Assembly: GCF_014489555.1 (NCBI RefSeq)
Contig: NZ_CP060784.1
Location: forward strand, 2,294,001 to 2,358,000
From: Hymenobacter qilianensis
GTDB taxonomy: Bacteria > Bacteroidota > Bacteroidia > Cytophagales > Hymenobacteraceae
DNA length: 64,000 nt
Reading direction: 5' to 3'
A program made the position numbers and the translations under genes. Shown here in pieces: positions 1-9,713 of this stretch. Under the pieces are notes generated by a model. The model was given only the letters and a program-made list of their open reading frames with translations, was not told the DNA's origin and did not search any database. The stretch's first letter is position 1; every line of letters begins with the position of its first letter.

Positions 1-501
1 GTCGATTACGAACAGAGCAGCGGGCAGACGGCTTAGGTCGGCAACGCCACCCAATACGCGCTCCAGCTTCTCACGCTCGCGCGACATCATCAGACGCTCG
101 CGCTTTGCCATTGCAGCATAAGCGGTGTTCTCTTTTACCATCTTGTCGATGGTGGTCATCTTCTTCAGCGACTTGCGGACCGTAGCGAAGTTGGTGAGCA
201 TGCCCCCCAACCACCGATCAGTTACGAAAGGCATTTTGAGGCGCTTAGCCTCTTCCGTTACAATTTCCTGAGCCTGCTTTTTAGTAGCAACGAACATTAC
301 CTTCCGACCGCTCTTGGCGATGTTACGGATAGCGTTGGTAGCCTGATCCAGCGAAGCGAGGGTCTTGTTCAGGTCAATAATATGGATGCCGTTCTTCTCC
401 ATGAAGATGTACGGCGCCATTTTTGGATCCCACTTGCGCGTAAGGTGACCAAAGTGGGCACCCGCGTCGAGCAGGTCTTTATATGTGGTGGACTGAGCCA
501 T
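1..501 (-). CDS. rpsB: 30S ribosomal protein S2 (C-terminus beyond window)
   Basis: Structural protein of the small ribosomal subunit. Reading the minus strand from the ATG at 501 gives a protein beginning MAQSTTYKDLLDAGAHFGH, with typical S2 features: GHLTRKWDPKMAPYIF near the start, IDLNKTLASLDQA, FVATKKQAQ and RWLGGMLTNF. The frame stays open for 167 codons to base 1, so the last third (roughly 80-90 residues) lies outside the window. It follows rpsI by 18 nt in the conserved order rplM-rpsI-rpsB, so the three are probably one transcript driven by the promoter near 1462-1491. Identification is very secure. Confidence 0.97.
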   Translation of the reverse strand, partial: MAQSTTYKDLLDAGAHFGHLTRKWDPKMAPYIFMEKNGIHIIDLNKTLASLDQATNAIRNIAKSGRKVMFVATKKQAQEIVTEEAKRLKMPFVTDRWLGGMLTNFATVRKSLKKMTTIDKMVKENTAYAAMAKRERLMMSREREKLERVLGGVADLSRLPAALFVID

Positions 502-519
502 GATGAATTTCCTCTGGTT

Positions 520-906
520 TTAGCGTTTCGAGAACTGGAACGAGCGGCGGGCCTTGCGCTTACCGAACTTCTTACGCTCCACCATGCGGGGGTCGCGTGT
601 CATGAAGCCTTCTTTCTTAAGAGCCGGCCGTGATTCGGCGTCCTCGCCTACCAGCGCTTTCGAGATGGCTAAGCGAATGGCTTCAGCTTGAGCCGAAATG
701 CCGCCACCGCGCACATTTACTTTCACGTCGTACTGCCCGAGTTTCTCGAGCGTAGCGAAGGGCTGGTTCACGATGTTTTCCAGGAGTTCGTTGCCAAAAT
801 AGGCCTTCATTTCCCGGTCATTGATAGTGATATTCCCTTGCCCGGCCTGCATGTAAATGCGGGCCACCGAGGTTTTTCTTCTACCAGAGGTGTTGGAGAT
901 TTCCAT
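520..906 (-). CDS. rpsI: 30S ribosomal protein S9
   Basis: Small-subunit ribosomal protein of 128 residues, the usual bacterial length. It begins MEISNTSGRRKTSVARIYM and carries the family signature GGGISAQAEAIRLAISKAL. The basic C-terminal tail ends in RRSFQFSKR; the S9 tail reaches the P site of the ribosome. It lies 39 nt downstream of rplM, the near-universal L13-S9 pairing, and directly precedes rpsB. Confidence 0.98.
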   Translation of the reverse strand: MEISNTSGRRKTSVARIYMQAGQGNITINDREMKAYFGNELLENIVNQPFATLEKLGQYDVKVNVRGGGISAQAEAIRLAISKALVGEDAESRPALKKEGFMTRDPRMVERKKFGKRKARRSFQFSKR

Positions 907-945
907 TAAAGAAAAGTTAGAAAAAAATACGAAAGCCGTCGTGGC

Positions 946-1398
946 TTACAGTTTGTTCAAAGTGGCCTCCACGGGCTGCTGGGCAGCATGGGGGTGCTCA
1001 GCGCCTTCATACACGAACAGGCTGCGGAATTGCTCGCGGCCCAAACGGTTGTGAGGCAACATGCCGCGTACGGCGTGCTCAATCACACGAGTCGATGACT
1101 TTTCCATCACCTCACGCATGGTTTTGCGCTTTTGACCACCTGGGTAACCCGAGTGCGAGATGTAGATTTTTTCAGTCATTTTCTTGCCCGTCACACGCAG
1201 CTTGTCAGCGTTGATGACGATAACCGAGTCGCCGCAATCAGAGTTGGGCGTAAACGAGGGCTTGTGCTTGCCGCGCAGGATGTTGGCAATCTGGCTGGCA
1301 ACGCGACCCAGCGGGGCCACGCTGGCGTCAACGACAACCCAGCCCTTGTTGGCGTTGGCTTTGTTGACGGATTGCGTCTTGAAGCTCAGATGATCCAT
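946..1398 (-). CDS. rplM: 50S ribosomal protein L13
   Basis: Large-subunit protein of 150 residues. I place the start at the ATG at 1398 (MDHLSFKTQSVNKANANKGW), because this gives the normal L13 length. The frame is open further upstream to 1491, but that stretch is not L13-like and overlaps the promoter. Family motifs seen are VVDASVAPLGRVASQIA, the LRGKHKPSF segment, HSGYPGGQK and the conserved MLPHNRLGR. First gene of the rplM-rpsI-rpsB unit. Confidence 0.97.
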   Translation of the reverse strand: MDHLSFKTQSVNKANANKGWVVVDASVAPLGRVASQIANILRGKHKPSFTPNSDCGDSVIVINADKLRVTGKKMTEKIYISHSGYPGGQKRKTMREVMEKSSTRVIEHAVRGMLPHNRLGREQFRSLFVYEGAEHPHAAQQPVEATLNKL

Positions 1399-1461
1399 TG
1401 GGAAGAAGGTAAGCGGTTGGAAATGAGAATAGAACGGACCAGGGTCCGGGAAAAACGGACA

Positions 1462-1491
1462 CAAAGTTACCGCCTTTCGACTTAAATGCAA
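1462..1491 (-). promoter_or_regulatory. Bacteroidota-type promoter of rplM-rpsI-rpsB
   Basis: On the minus strand a TTG (1489-1491) is followed after exactly 19 nt by TAACTTTG (1462-1469). This fits the -33 TTG / -7 TAnnTTTG promoter of the primary Bacteroidota sigma factor. It sits about 65 nt upstream of the chosen L13 start and is the best complete promoter match in the window. Confidence 0.7.
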
Positions 1492-1654
1492 GGGTGACTA
1501 TGATATTTGTGCCTGAGCAGCACGTACTTTCAAAGAAAATAGTGACTTGTGGGGGCAATTTGACAAGCACTACTGACGAGTGATCATTGAGTGAACGGCT
1601 TACGCGATTTGCTAACCATATCAGCACCTCGCGCATTCTAAGCGGGTATTTAGT

Positions 1655-2368
1655 TTACTGAAGCTGACGCATATTTTCCACTAATACCCGGAAATCCTTT
1701 GGGTATGGTGCTTCCACGGTCACTTCTTCACCATTGAGACGAGCGAATGTGAGTTTAGCTGCGTGCAAGGCAAAACGCTTGATAAATGGCTGCTCTTCTT
1801 CGCCAGCCTTCATGTTAAATTTCTTTTTCAACGAAGACAAAAAGAACTCTTCACCCCCGTACAGCGTGTCGTTTACAATGGGTGCCTGCAGGTACATCAG
1901 GTGCAAGCGAATCTGGTGCATACGGCCAGTGATGGGCACGCACTGCACCAGCGTATGCTTAGCAAACGTTTCGAGCGTGGTGAAGTAAGTTTCAGCCGCT
2001 TTGCCTTTGTAAGCTAGTCGGGCCTTGCCTTTCGTAGTTGTCTCAATGCTGCGGTCCACCAGCTTATTATCAAAGTGATGGACGCCCCAGGCCACAGCGT
2101 GATAATTCTTTTTTACCTCTCGGTTTTCAAACTGCATGGAGAGGTGACGGTAGGCCTCCGGGTTCTTGGCCAAAGCCAAGGCACCAGACGTTTCCTTGTC
2201 AAGGCGGTGGCAGGCCTGCATATCGGAGTGATACTGGCGGGCCATGCGCAGAATGTTGGGCGCACCACCCACGCGCTCATCGAGTGTAGCTAGGAAAGGA
2301 GGTTTGTTTATGACGATGTAGTCGTCGTCTTCAAACAGGATAAGGTCTTGAAAATCGGGTTGCTTCAT
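1655..2368 (-). CDS. RluA-family RNA pseudouridine synthase
   Basis: Predicted to isomerise specific uridines of rRNA or tRNA to pseudouridine. The 237-residue protein has the catalytic RluA motif HRLDKETSGALALAK (catalytic Asp), the ENREVKKNYHAVAWG segment and the GRMHQIRLHL motif near residue 165. It has no N-terminal S4 domain, since the catalytic domain starts almost at once (LFEDDDYIVINKP). Start taken at ATG 2368 (MKQPDFQDL); the frame runs 10 codons further upstream without homology. It stands alone between the ribosomal operon and the histidine kinase. Which uridine it modifies cannot be told from sequence. Confidence 0.9.
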   Translation of the reverse strand: MKQPDFQDLILFEDDDYIVINKPPFLATLDERVGGAPNILRMARQYHSDMQACHRLDKETSGALALAKNPEAYRHLSMQFENREVKKNYHAVAWGVHHFDNKLVDRSIETTTKGKARLAYKGKAAETYFTTLETFAKHTLVQCVPITGRMHQIRLHLMYLQAPIVNDTLYGGEEFFLSSLKKKFNMKAGEEEQPFIKRFALHAAKLTFARLNGEEVTVEAPYPKDFRVLVENMRQLQ

Positions 2369-2432
2369 AACGGGCCGCAAAGGTACGAAGCAATACACGC
2401 TTTACCGCCTATGCGATAGATGACCTAATGGA

Positions 2433-3506
2433 CTAAGTCTGGGGCGCTTCCGTGGTCTTTGTCGGCTTACGCGGCTTCGCAAGCTTAAACTCCAGCGAGG
2501 TGCCTTGCCCAGCCTCACTATGCACTCGGATAGTTGATTTGTGCGCTTCTACAATATGTTTGCTGATGGCCAGGCCCAAACCCGAGCCGCCAGAATCGCG
2601 GGAACGGCTTTTGTCGATGCGATAGAAGCGCTCAAAAATGCGATTTTGGTGCTGCTTTGGGATTCCCTCGCCATCGTCGCGAACGGAAATACGGACGGCT
2701 TTGGTGGTTTCTGCCAGCATAACGGTTACGTGGCCGGCCTCACGACCATATTTTATGGCATTATCAATCAGATTGACGAGCACTTGACGAATGCGGTTGC
2801 GGTCGGCTAGCACCAAAATGCCCCCCACCGATTCATTTGACAGTAGCAATTCGAGTTTAACCTGGCGCTGGGTGGCTCTAGACTCCAGCTGCTCGAATAT
2901 CTCCCGGACAAGCTCGGCCAAATCGAATACCTGCCGCCGCATCCGAACGACTCCTTTTTCCAGTTGAGATATGGTTACCAGGTCCTGTACTAACGCATCG
3001 AGAGTATCAAGACTTGTAGCGGCTTTGCGGAGGAACTTCTGGCGCAGAAACTCATCGTCCATATCGCCATCCAGAACGGTGTGGAGGAAGCCCTGAGCGG
3101 CAAAAATGGGCGTTTTCAACTCGTGTGATACGTCGGCCAGAAACTCGCGGCGGAGTGTTTGCAGGCGTTTTAGCTCGTCTATTTCCCGCTGTTTGCGCTC
3201 CGCCATTTGCAGAATCTCTTCCCGCATACGCTTTAGTGGCTCGGGCCGAAACAGGAATTTATTCGATAGGCGCCGGAATTCCTTGCGCTTGACGTTTTCC
3301 AGGCCCGCGTAGATGTTGTTGATTTCGCGAAATATTAACGCCTCAAATGCCAGATAAACCAGTAGAAAACAAGCCGCCACCGTGATACCCGCCGCTAGAA
3401 AGGCCTGCTGAAACGGCAGCGTCGGCACCGTCCAGGCAAACGTGACGAGCACCGCTGCCACGAGCAAGGCAATCAGAATGGCAATGGAGCGGGAAGAGAA
3501 ATCCAT
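2433..3506 (-). CDS. Sensor histidine kinase, PhoR-like
   Basis: Inner-membrane sensor kinase of 357 residues. Two hydrophobic helices lie at about residues 7-27 and 33-57, with only a few residues between them, so there is essentially no periplasmic sensor domain. A linker leads to a HisKA domain with the phospho-acceptor His in FLADVSHELKTPIFAAQGF (about residue 128). The ATPase domain has the N box (NLIDNAIKY), G1 (RDDGEGI) and G2 (GSGLGLAISKHI). The partner regulator lies directly upstream on the same strand, so both form a PhoB/PhoR-like pair, transcribed regulator first. The signal is unknown; phosphate is only a family guess. Confidence 0.9.
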   Translation of the reverse strand: MDFSSRSIAILIALLVAAVLVTFAWTVPTLPFQQAFLAAGITVAACFLLVYLAFEALIFREINNIYAGLENVKRKEFRRLSNKFLFRPEPLKRMREEILQMAERKQREIDELKRLQTLRREFLADVSHELKTPIFAAQGFLHTVLDGDMDDEFLRQKFLRKAATSLDTLDALVQDLVTISQLEKGVVRMRRQVFDLAELVREIFEQLESRATQRQVKLELLLSNESVGGILVLADRNRIRQVLVNLIDNAIKYGREAGHVTVMLAETTKAVRISVRDDGEGIPKQHQNRIFERFYRIDKSRSRDSGGSGLGLAISKHIVEAHKSTIRVHSEAGQGTSLEFKLAKPRKPTKTTEAPQT

Positions 3507-3564
3507 GAGCTGAAGCGAGGTGTAGTACGGGGCTAAGACTAGCTACCGCAAGCCCAAATATAAA

Positions 3565-3592
3565 GCCGGCCCTGTAGCAGGGCCGGCTTTTT
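3565..3592. terminator. Hairpin between regulator and kinase genes
   Basis: A perfect 10-bp inverted repeat, GCCGGCCCTG-TAG-CAGGGCCGGC, is followed by TTTTT on the plus strand. It lies in the 121-nt gap between the response regulator and kinase genes, both on minus. On the minus strand the U-tract is poor, so it could attenuate kinase expression or be a terminator for antisense transcription. Confidence 0.5.
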
Positions 3593-3627
3593 ACCGGTGC
3601 AGATAAATCAAGTTCTGACTCCGCAAA

Positions 3628-4327
3628 TCATTCATCGATATTAAACTTATACCCCACACCCTTAATAGTTTGGATGTGATGGTCGCCGACTTTTTCGCGC
3701 ACTTTGCGCACATGCACATCCACGGTGCGAGCGAGTACGAATACATCATTACCCCAGATATTCTGCAGCAATTCTTCGCGGCCAAATACCTTATGAGGCG
3801 AAGCAGCCAGGAAAGCCAATAGCTCGAACTCCTTCTTGGGTAAGGATATTTTGCGCCCCTCCTGATAGACAGCAAAGCCCGTCCGATCGATGCGCAAACC
3901 GTTGATTTCGATGGTGTCCAGCACCACTTGCGGGTCTTTGTCGCGACGTACGAAGGCGGCCAGGCGGCCCATTAGGGCACGCGGCTTGATGGGCTTGGCA
4001 ATAAAGTCGTCGGCGCCGGCTTCGAAAGCAGCTACTTCTGAGAACTCTTCGGCGCGAGCCGTCAGGAAAATGATGTACGTATCCTTGAACTTGGGCAAAG
4101 CCCGTAGCTGCCGACAGGTATCAATGCCGTCGAGATGGGGCATCATCACGTCGAGCAAAACGATGTCGGGCTCGAACTGGGGGCAATTTCCAGGGCTTTG
4201 CGGCCGTCGGGGGCGGTAGCTACGTCGTAGCCTTCCTTGCGCAGGTTGTACTCCAGTAGTTCTACAATGTCCGGATCATCATCGACTACCAGAATCTTGT
4301 AGGCATTGGGGAGGCGGTTGGTTGCAC
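3628..4327 (-). CDS. OmpR/PhoB-family response regulator (frame broken)
   Basis: DNA-binding regulator of about 233 residues once repaired. The receiver domain has the acidic pocket ([17 protein letters not shown]), phospho-acceptor Asp in [13 protein letters not shown] and conserved Lys in DFIAKPIKP. The C-terminal winged helix includes [20 protein letters not shown] and ends VGYKFNIDE. The frame breaks in the G5 run 4179-4183; one extra base joins KALEIAP to [10 protein letters not shown]. There is no in-frame ATG upstream: the frame meets a TGA first. Adding one base to the G4 run at 4308-4311 would give a GTG start at 4327 reading (M)[16 protein letters not shown]; that second repair is tentative. 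Confidence 0.85.
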
Positions 4328-4431
4328 AGGACTGAGGGTTGAATCAGAAGATACTATCGACTGCAAAATTACCGGTTGTCGAGGTTAACCTAATGTTACC
4401 TTATTATGAACTACGGTGGTGGGTGGTTTTC

Positions 4432-5267
4432 TCAAGGATTGGCGCCAGCGCGAGCCACCACATTCAAGCGGTGCTTTAGGCCTTGATATTTATACATATC
4501 CACCTTCACGGCGCCTACAAACATCTCAGCCTGAATGAGTACCGGAATCTTGTTGCGGTCATCGGAAAGGTAAACAGAAACCCCATCCTCTCCGCGAAAA
4601 AGCTTATTGGGGGCATTTTGGGTACTAATCGAATAGCGCGAATGATGCCTGCCTTGGTTTCCACGGTCTCGCGGCCTTTGTACACCACGTCCATGTTGTA
4701 CACCTCATTGCTGAAAAAACCCTGCACCCGAATCACTTCGCCCACCCGCCGCTTGTCGTAGTCGAGGGTACGCAGGAAGTAGAAACCACTCACCAGATCC
4801 TGCACATTCTCAGGTATTTTGTAAGTGCCGCGCTTCACAGGGTCCTTTTCCTTCTTGCGCGACTCTACGCTGGCCATATTTTTATAATGGTCGAAGTCAA
4901 CGGTTTCACGCTTGCGGTAGGTGTTCTCCTCAATGTTGCGGTAAAACCGTTGGGGCAAGATGCTGGTAGTATCGATGAAGGTGCGCCACGTGTCGCGAAC
5001 GCGCAGGAAGAAGTCAAAAGAGCCTAGAGTTTTGCCTGTTACGGTAGCCTGGTAGCAAGGACGGTCGTTGATGCGCTGCAAAGAACTAGAAATCTCAATG
5101 GTCGCTTCAGCTGCGTTTATCAGGCCGTAATGCACTTTGTAGTGCATTTTCTCGCCCTTTATAAAGCTGGTGTTCCTAACTGTGCGCGACCCATCAGCCG
5201 GCTGCCAGGCGAACAGCGCCAGCAAAGGCAGCAAAAGCGGAATAAGCAGATACCAGCGGCGATTCAT
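4432..5267 (-). CDS. DUF3108 envelope protein (frame broken)
   Basis: Predicted secreted or periplasmic protein of 278 residues after repair. The start at 5267 (MNRRWYLLIPLLLPLLALF) gives a clean N-terminal signal or anchor helix; the frame is open upstream but without homology. The body resembles DUF3108 proteins, with ERIHYKVHYG-like and LDYDKRRVGEVIRVQ-like segments and a C-terminal DGVSVYLSDDRNKIPVLIQ part. The last part lies in a different frame: the break is in the G5 run 4609-4613, and one extra base joins VPKMPP to NKLFRGEDG. The family has no assigned biochemical role. Confidence 0.75.
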
Positions 5268-5454
5268 GAAGGGCAAACCAAAAAGTGATTCAGCTGACAT
5301 TAAGTCAAATGAAATGCCAGCAAATATATCCCTAACCCTGCGAACGACCGGCAAGACAGGACTAAGCGAAACGTCAACGCTTAAAAACGAGTTGCACGCC
5401 GGCACGGATTGCAGGTAGCACTCAACGGCTCAAGAACGCAGCTTATTGCTGAAT

Positions 5455-5487
5455 AAAAAAGCCCCCAGAAATCATCTGGGGGCTTTT
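5455..5487. terminator. Rho-independent terminator (shared family)
   Basis: AAAAAAGCCCCCAGA, a five-base loop, then TCTGGGGGCTTTT. It lies just past the recA stop on the minus strand. It belongs to the GCCCCCAG/CTGGGGGC family that recurs throughout the window, and the A- and T-tracts make it work in both directions. Confidence 0.85.
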
Positions 5488-5511
5488 CTGAATTACAAAA
5501 ACTCAGAAAGA

Positions 5512-6591
5512 CTAATCGTCGTCTTCGTCAATTGATTCATCGGTAGGAATGGCGGCCAGTGCAACAGCGGGCTCACCTTTCACCATTGCCCGAATCTTAG
5601 CTTCGATCTCATCCGCAAGCTCAGGGTTGTCGTGCAGAATGGTTTTTACACCCTCACGGCCTTGACCTAAACGGTCGCCGTTGTAGCTGAACCAAGAGCC
5701 CGACTTTGCGATGATGTTCATATCAACGCCCAAGTCGAGAATCTCGCCGACTTTGGAAATACCCTCGCCGTAAATAATATCGAACTCAACTACTTTGAAC
5801 GGCGGCGCTACTTTGTTTTTCACCACCTTCACTTTTGTGCGGTTGCCGGTTACGTTGTCCTTGTCTTCCTTGATCTGGCCAATACGGCGAATATCAAGAC
5901 GCACAGATGCGTAGAACTTCAGTGCGTTACCACCGGTGGTTGTTTCGGGCGAACCGAACATAACACCGATCTTTTCGCGAAGCTGGTTGATGAAAATGCA
6001 GCAGCAACCGGTTTTGTTGATAGTACCGGTGAGCTTCCGTAGGGCTTGGCTCATCAAGCGGGCGTGCAAGCCTACTTTCGAGTCACCCATGTCGCCTTCC
6101 AGTTCGCCTTTCGGCACCAGTGCAGCTACGGAGTCAATAACGATGATATCGATGGCACCGCTGGAAATCAACTGGTCAGCAATTTCAAGGGCTTGCTCAC
6201 CGTTGTCGGGCTGCGAAATCAGTAGGTTTTCGGTGTCAATGCCGAGCTTCTCGGCGTAGCTACGGTCGAAGGCGTGCTCGGCGTCGATGAAGGCCGCCAT
6301 GCCGCCGCGCTTCTGGGCTTCGGCAATGCAGTGCAGGGTAAGTGTGGTTTTACCGCTCGACTCAGGACCGTAAATCTCTACGACCCGGCCCCGGGGCAAG
6401 CCACCGATGCCGAGGGCAATATCAAGCCCGAGCGAGCCGGTGCTGATAGCAGGAATATCAACGACTTTGTTGTCGCTCAATTTCATGACAGTGCCTTTGC
6501 CGTAGTTCTTGTCGAGCTTGTCCAGCGTAAGCTGAAGAGCTTTCATTTTCTCGGCGTTGGCGTTGACAACTTTGTCAGTGGATGCAGCCAT
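5512..6591 (-). CDS. recA: Recombinase RecA
   Basis: DNA strand-exchange ATPase for homologous recombination and SOS signalling. The 359-residue protein has Walker [11 protein letters not shown] (about residue 74), Walker [19 protein letters not shown], the L2 loop [19 protein letters not shown] and the polymerisation and C-terminal regions in normal order. It ends in the acidic tail DESIDEDDD. Only one possible promoter is seen upstream and no obvious LexA box. It is monocistronic: a terminator follows, and the 189-nt upstream gap separates it from a divergent gene. Confidence 0.99.
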   Translation of the reverse strand: MAASTDKVVNANAEKMKALQLTLDKLDKNYGKGTVMKLSDNKVVDIPAISTGSLGLDIALGIGGLPRGRVVEIYGPESSGKTTLTLHCIAEAQKRGGMAAFIDAEHAFDRSYAEKLGIDTENLLISQPDNGEQALEIADQLISSGAIDIIVIDSVAALVPKGELEGDMGDSKVGLHARLMSQALRKLTGTINKTGCCCIFINQLREKIGVMFGSPETTTGGNALKFYASVRLDIRRIGQIKEDKDNVTGNRTKVKVVKNKVAPPFKVVEFDIIYGEGISKVGEILDLGVDMNIIAKSGSWFSYNGDRLGQGREGVKTILHDNPELADEIEAKIRAMVKGEPAVALAAIPTDESIDEDDD

Positions 6592-6626
6592 TAGAATGGG
6601 GTTGGGGTATAAATGCTTAGGTTTGG

Positions 6627-6657
6627 TGAAATTAGGCTTTTTAGGCCGTTTTTACAA
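6627..6657 (-). promoter_or_regulatory. Possible recA promoter
   Basis: On the minus strand a TTG (6655-6657) is followed after 20 nt by TAATTTCA (6627-6634), close to the TAnnTTTG consensus. It lies about 36 nt upstream of the recA ATG. The -7 match is imperfect, so confidence is modest. Confidence 0.4.
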
Positions 6658-6780
6658 GTCGAAATGCCGCTTCCTAGGTGTTAGTTGAGGCTGTTCTAGG
6701 TCGGCTGTGGGTAACATAGACAAGCTATATTTTGTGCCCACAATGCTAAAAATATTTGCTGATTCTGGGAAAAATAAATA

Positions 6781-7973
6781 ATGCTAAAATTTTTGTCAAA
6801 GGTAGTCATTGATACCCAGATCAAACCGGTCTTTTGGCGGGCAGCCGGCCTGTTTTTTAGTTTGTTGCTAACCAGCTTTCCGGCCGCCGCCCAGCTCGAT
6901 AATCACGCCTTTCAGTACTCATTGCCTATCAAGCCAGAGTATGAAGGCCAGCTTCGGGTGGCTGTGCAGGGGTTCTTGTTCACAAAGGATAACGAGTATT
7001 TCAACAAAATAGACGAGGGCCGCACCTATTACGGTACGCAGCTGGCGCCGCGGCTTGTGTATTTTCCCAGTGCCAACATTCGGCTGGAGGCTGGTATCTT
7101 TTTGTATAAAGACTATGGCACGTCGCGCCTGCGGCAGGTGCGGCCGGTGTTTACGGCCAAGTACCAAAAAGGCCCCCACAGCTTTCTGTTCGGCAATATT
7201 GAAGGGCACTTGCAGCACGACTACATCGAGCCGCTGTTTGATTTTGAGCGCGTGATGACTAACCGGTTGGAAGAAGGTATGCAGTACAAGCTGCAAACCG
7301 ACCGGGTGAAGCTCGACGCTTGGGTTGACTGGCAGCGGCAGCAGTACCGATTCAGTAACTTTCAGGAGCAGGTAGCCGGCGGCCTTACCTCCGAAGTCAC
7401 GGCGTATCAGGACTCAGCAGGGTGGCGGTTAGGCGTGGTGCCGCTGCAGTTTCTGGCAATGCACCGTGGGGGCAAATTGACACGATTGCGACGCCTTTAC
7501 AAACCTTGTTCAACTTCGCTACCGGCCTGCGCGTGCGACGTAAGCTGTCCGCGACTGGCTTTGTGCATGCGGTACATTTCGATGGCTACGTTACGCGTTA
7601 TACCGACTACTCTTTCACGGAAGTATTGCCCTATAATAAGGGCAACGGCTTGTATTTAAACGCCGGCGTAAATACACGTCTCTCCAACATTATGCTCAGC
7701 TATTGGTCGGGGAATGGCTTTGTCTCGCCTCAAGGCGGACGGCTGTACCAATCCATTTCCAGCACCGTCAACAACGCCGACTTTACCCAACGCCGCCGCG
7801 AATTGCTCATTCTGCGCATGTTCAGCGATTTTCACCTGCCCGGCAACGTCCTGCTGACAACTCGCTTCGAGCCTTTCTATGACTTCAATCGCCGGCAGAT
7901 AGAGTTTTCCTTCGGAACGTATCTTAACTTCAATCAGGAGTTTTTTCTGACCATGCTACGGCGAGCAGACTAA
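6781..7973 (+). CDS. Outer-membrane beta-barrel protein of unknown function (frame broken)
   Basis: Predicted exported barrel protein of 397 residues after repair. The N-terminus has a signal sequence (FWRAAGLFFSLLLTSFPAAAQ, cleavage after about residue 37). The rest alternates amphipathic strands rich in aromatic residues, such as AYQDSAGWRLGVVPLQF, and ends FGTYLNFNQEFFLTML, as expected for barrels with an aromatic C-terminal strand. The frame breaks in the G5 run 7468-7472: one more G reads HRGGQIDTIATP and continues to the stop at 7973. I do not recognise a named family. It is divergent from recA and likely transcribed alone. Confidence 0.75.
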
Positions 7974-8010
7974 TTTAAGCGCAAGCTTTTCTTTGCCTGA
8001 AAGAAGCGTG

Positions 8011-8607
8011 TCAGGGCCGATTTAGCGCGAAATGGAGAATGTCGGACTCCTTCTCTAATTTCCGGGGAGACCACAAACGCGGTTGTGGTGGCACTAGCTG
8101 AAAGCCATTCGCGACCGCGACCGCACAGCTGCGCGGGTTATCGACTCGGCAACGGATAACCAGACGATCGGCGTTGATAATAGGGCTAAAGCCGAGCTGT
8201 ACGGCCGCTGTTAGCGCCTCACGAGCGTAACCATACCCTTCGGCTTCTGAGGCGAGGTAGTAGCCGATTTCGGCCGTAACAGTTCGGGCCCAGGTAGGCT
8301 TCAGGCTAATGTCGCCCAAATATTGCCCCCCAGCCGTGCGCCAGATGCCTAGCACGAACATCCGCTTGGTGTGCCAATCCAAATCGAAAGACTCTAAGAT
8401 GCGGCCAGCATCGGCAGAAGTTTGAACGGCGGCCAAGCGGGCCGGAAAGGCTTCCTGAAGCCTAGCACGGTCCTTTCCGAGAACCGCGAAAAATGCCGCC
8501 TCGTCGGAAGGCACGTAGGGCCGCAGCGTGAGTCGGGGGTGAGCAAAGGCAAGCGGGCCGGAAAAGGAGGAAGGTCGGCGGGGTGCATAATTTGGCGCAA
8601 GCAACAA
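8011..8607 (-). CDS. GNAT-family N-acetyltransferase, RimJ-like
   Basis: Predicted acetyl-CoA-dependent transferase of 198 residues. It shows the RimJ/RimL-type order: LTLRPYVPSDEAAFFAVL near residue 30, the LGDISLKPTWARTVTAEIGYYL strand pair (about 97-118), the acetyl-CoA loop EGYGYAREALTAAVQLGF, and the CRVDNPRSCAVAVANGFQL motif typical of protein or amino-acid acetylators. The substrate is unknown. It is convergent with the barrel gene (38 nt apart), and its start lies about 150 nt from the divergent SDR gene. Confidence 0.85.
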   Translation of the reverse strand: MLLAPNYAPRRPSSFSGPLAFAHPRLTLRPYVPSDEAAFFAVLGKDRARLQEAFPARLAAVQTSADAGRILESFDLDWHTKRMFVLGIWRTAGGQYLGDISLKPTWARTVTAEIGYYLASEAEGYGYAREALTAAVQLGFSPIINADRLVIRCRVDNPRSCAVAVANGFQLVPPQPRLWSPRKLEKESDILHFALNRP

Positions 8608-8758
8608 GCTGTCCTACGCGCAAAGCCTACTCCGGGATGAAAGAAGCAGGGCAATAGTAACTCTGGGGGGCAAATGCCGTTTGTTTTAAACGGTTATCAA
8701 TCAGTAAGAAGGAGTTTTCCTTTATCAAGTACCTATTCTCAACCTAACACTAACTGCT

Positions 8759-9643
8759 ATGAAAAGAAGACTGGAAGGCAAAGTTGCCATTGTAACAGGC
8801 GGCGGCACCGGTATCGGCGAAGCTATCAGCAAACGATTTGCCCAGGAAGGCGCGGCCGTAGTGGTCGTGGGCCTCGACACGGACCCCGTGCGCGAAGTGG
8901 TAGACGAAATTCAAGCCCACGGCGGCCGCGCTATCGGCTTCCTAGGCGATATTTCCTGGCAGGAAGCCGCTGAAGAATGCGTGAAGCTGGCGATACATGA
9001 CTTCGGCAAGCTGGATATTCTGATCAATAATGCCGGCGTATTTCCCGCCACCTCTACCATTGATAAGTACCCGATTGAGGCGTTTGAGTACATGATCAAG
9101 CATAATGTGTACTCCAACTTTATGATGACGCGGGCGGCCATTCCATATTTGCAGAAAACGCGCGGCAATATCGTATCGGCCGGCTCCGAAGCGGGGCATA
9201 TGGGTATTCCGCAGAACTCGCCGTATGGCGGCACCAAAGGTTTTGTGCACGCTTTTCAGCGCGGCGTAGCCGTAGAGCAGGCTAAGTTTGGGGTGCGGTC
9301 CAATATCGTTGGTCCGGGCCCCATCGACACGGCCTGGACACACAAGGAAACCGGCCCGATGACTGCCAAAATGGAAAAGCAGACGGTGCAGGGCGTACCA
9401 ATGGGCCGCCGCGGCACTCCGGAAGAAGTAGCCAACGTCTACTTGTTCCTAGCTTCCGATGAAGCCAGCTACGTGACCGGCGCAACGTATTTCGTGGATG
9501 GCGGCGTAACGCTTTCCAAAGGTCCGCACGGCGACGAAGTACCCAGCAAGCTCCGGCAAGAACCCACCAACGGCCTCGACCTTCAGCACGAACGCGACGG
9601 CCATACCAAGGTGAAATCGGAGTATAAAGCCACAATGAGCTAG
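8759..9643 (+). CDS. SDR-family oxidoreductase
   Basis: NAD(P)-dependent short-chain dehydrogenase of 294 residues. It has the cofactor motif TGGGTGIGEAISKRF, the NNAG motif (ILINNAGVFPATS), the catalytic Ser in VSAGSEAG and Tyr/Lys in SPYGGTKGFVHA, then VGPGPIDTAW and YVTGATYFVDGG near the end. The tail after residue 255 is hydrophilic and longer than in minimal SDRs. D(T/D) after the second strand (VVGLDTDP) suggests NAD preference, but this is weak. Single gene with its own terminator; the physiological substrate cannot be inferred. Confidence 0.9.
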   Translation: MKRRLEGKVAIVTGGGTGIGEAISKRFAQEGAAVVVVGLDTDPVREVVDEIQAHGGRAIGFLGDISWQEAAEECVKLAIHDFGKLDILINNAGVFPATSTIDKYPIEAFEYMIKHNVYSNFMMTRAAIPYLQKTRGNIVSAGSEAGHMGIPQNSPYGGTKGFVHAFQRGVAVEQAKFGVRSNIVGPGPIDTAWTHKETGPMTAKMEKQTVQGVPMGRRGTPEEVANVYLFLASDEASYVTGATYFVDGGVTLSKGPHGDEVPSKLRQEPTNGLDLQHERDGHTKVKSEYKATMS

Positions 9644-9662
9644 TTCTCATTTGATACCCATG

Positions 9663-9697
9663 AAAAAGCCCCCAAAGACGATTCTGGGGGCTTTTTG
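9663..9697. terminator. Rho-independent terminator (shared family)
   Basis: AAAAAGCCCCCAAAG, short loop, TTCTGGGGGCTTTTT. It lies between the SDR gene (plus) and a convergent hypothetical gene (minus), so it can serve both. Confidence 0.85.
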
Positions 9698-9713
9698 TTC
9701 GTGCAAAATCAGC

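Noticed and set aside
4179-4183. Programmed ribosomal frameshifting at the G5 runs
   Set aside because: The same one-base loss hits unrelated genes at different positions and also in runs without slippery heptamers; six-base copies elsewhere are in frame. Read error explains it better.
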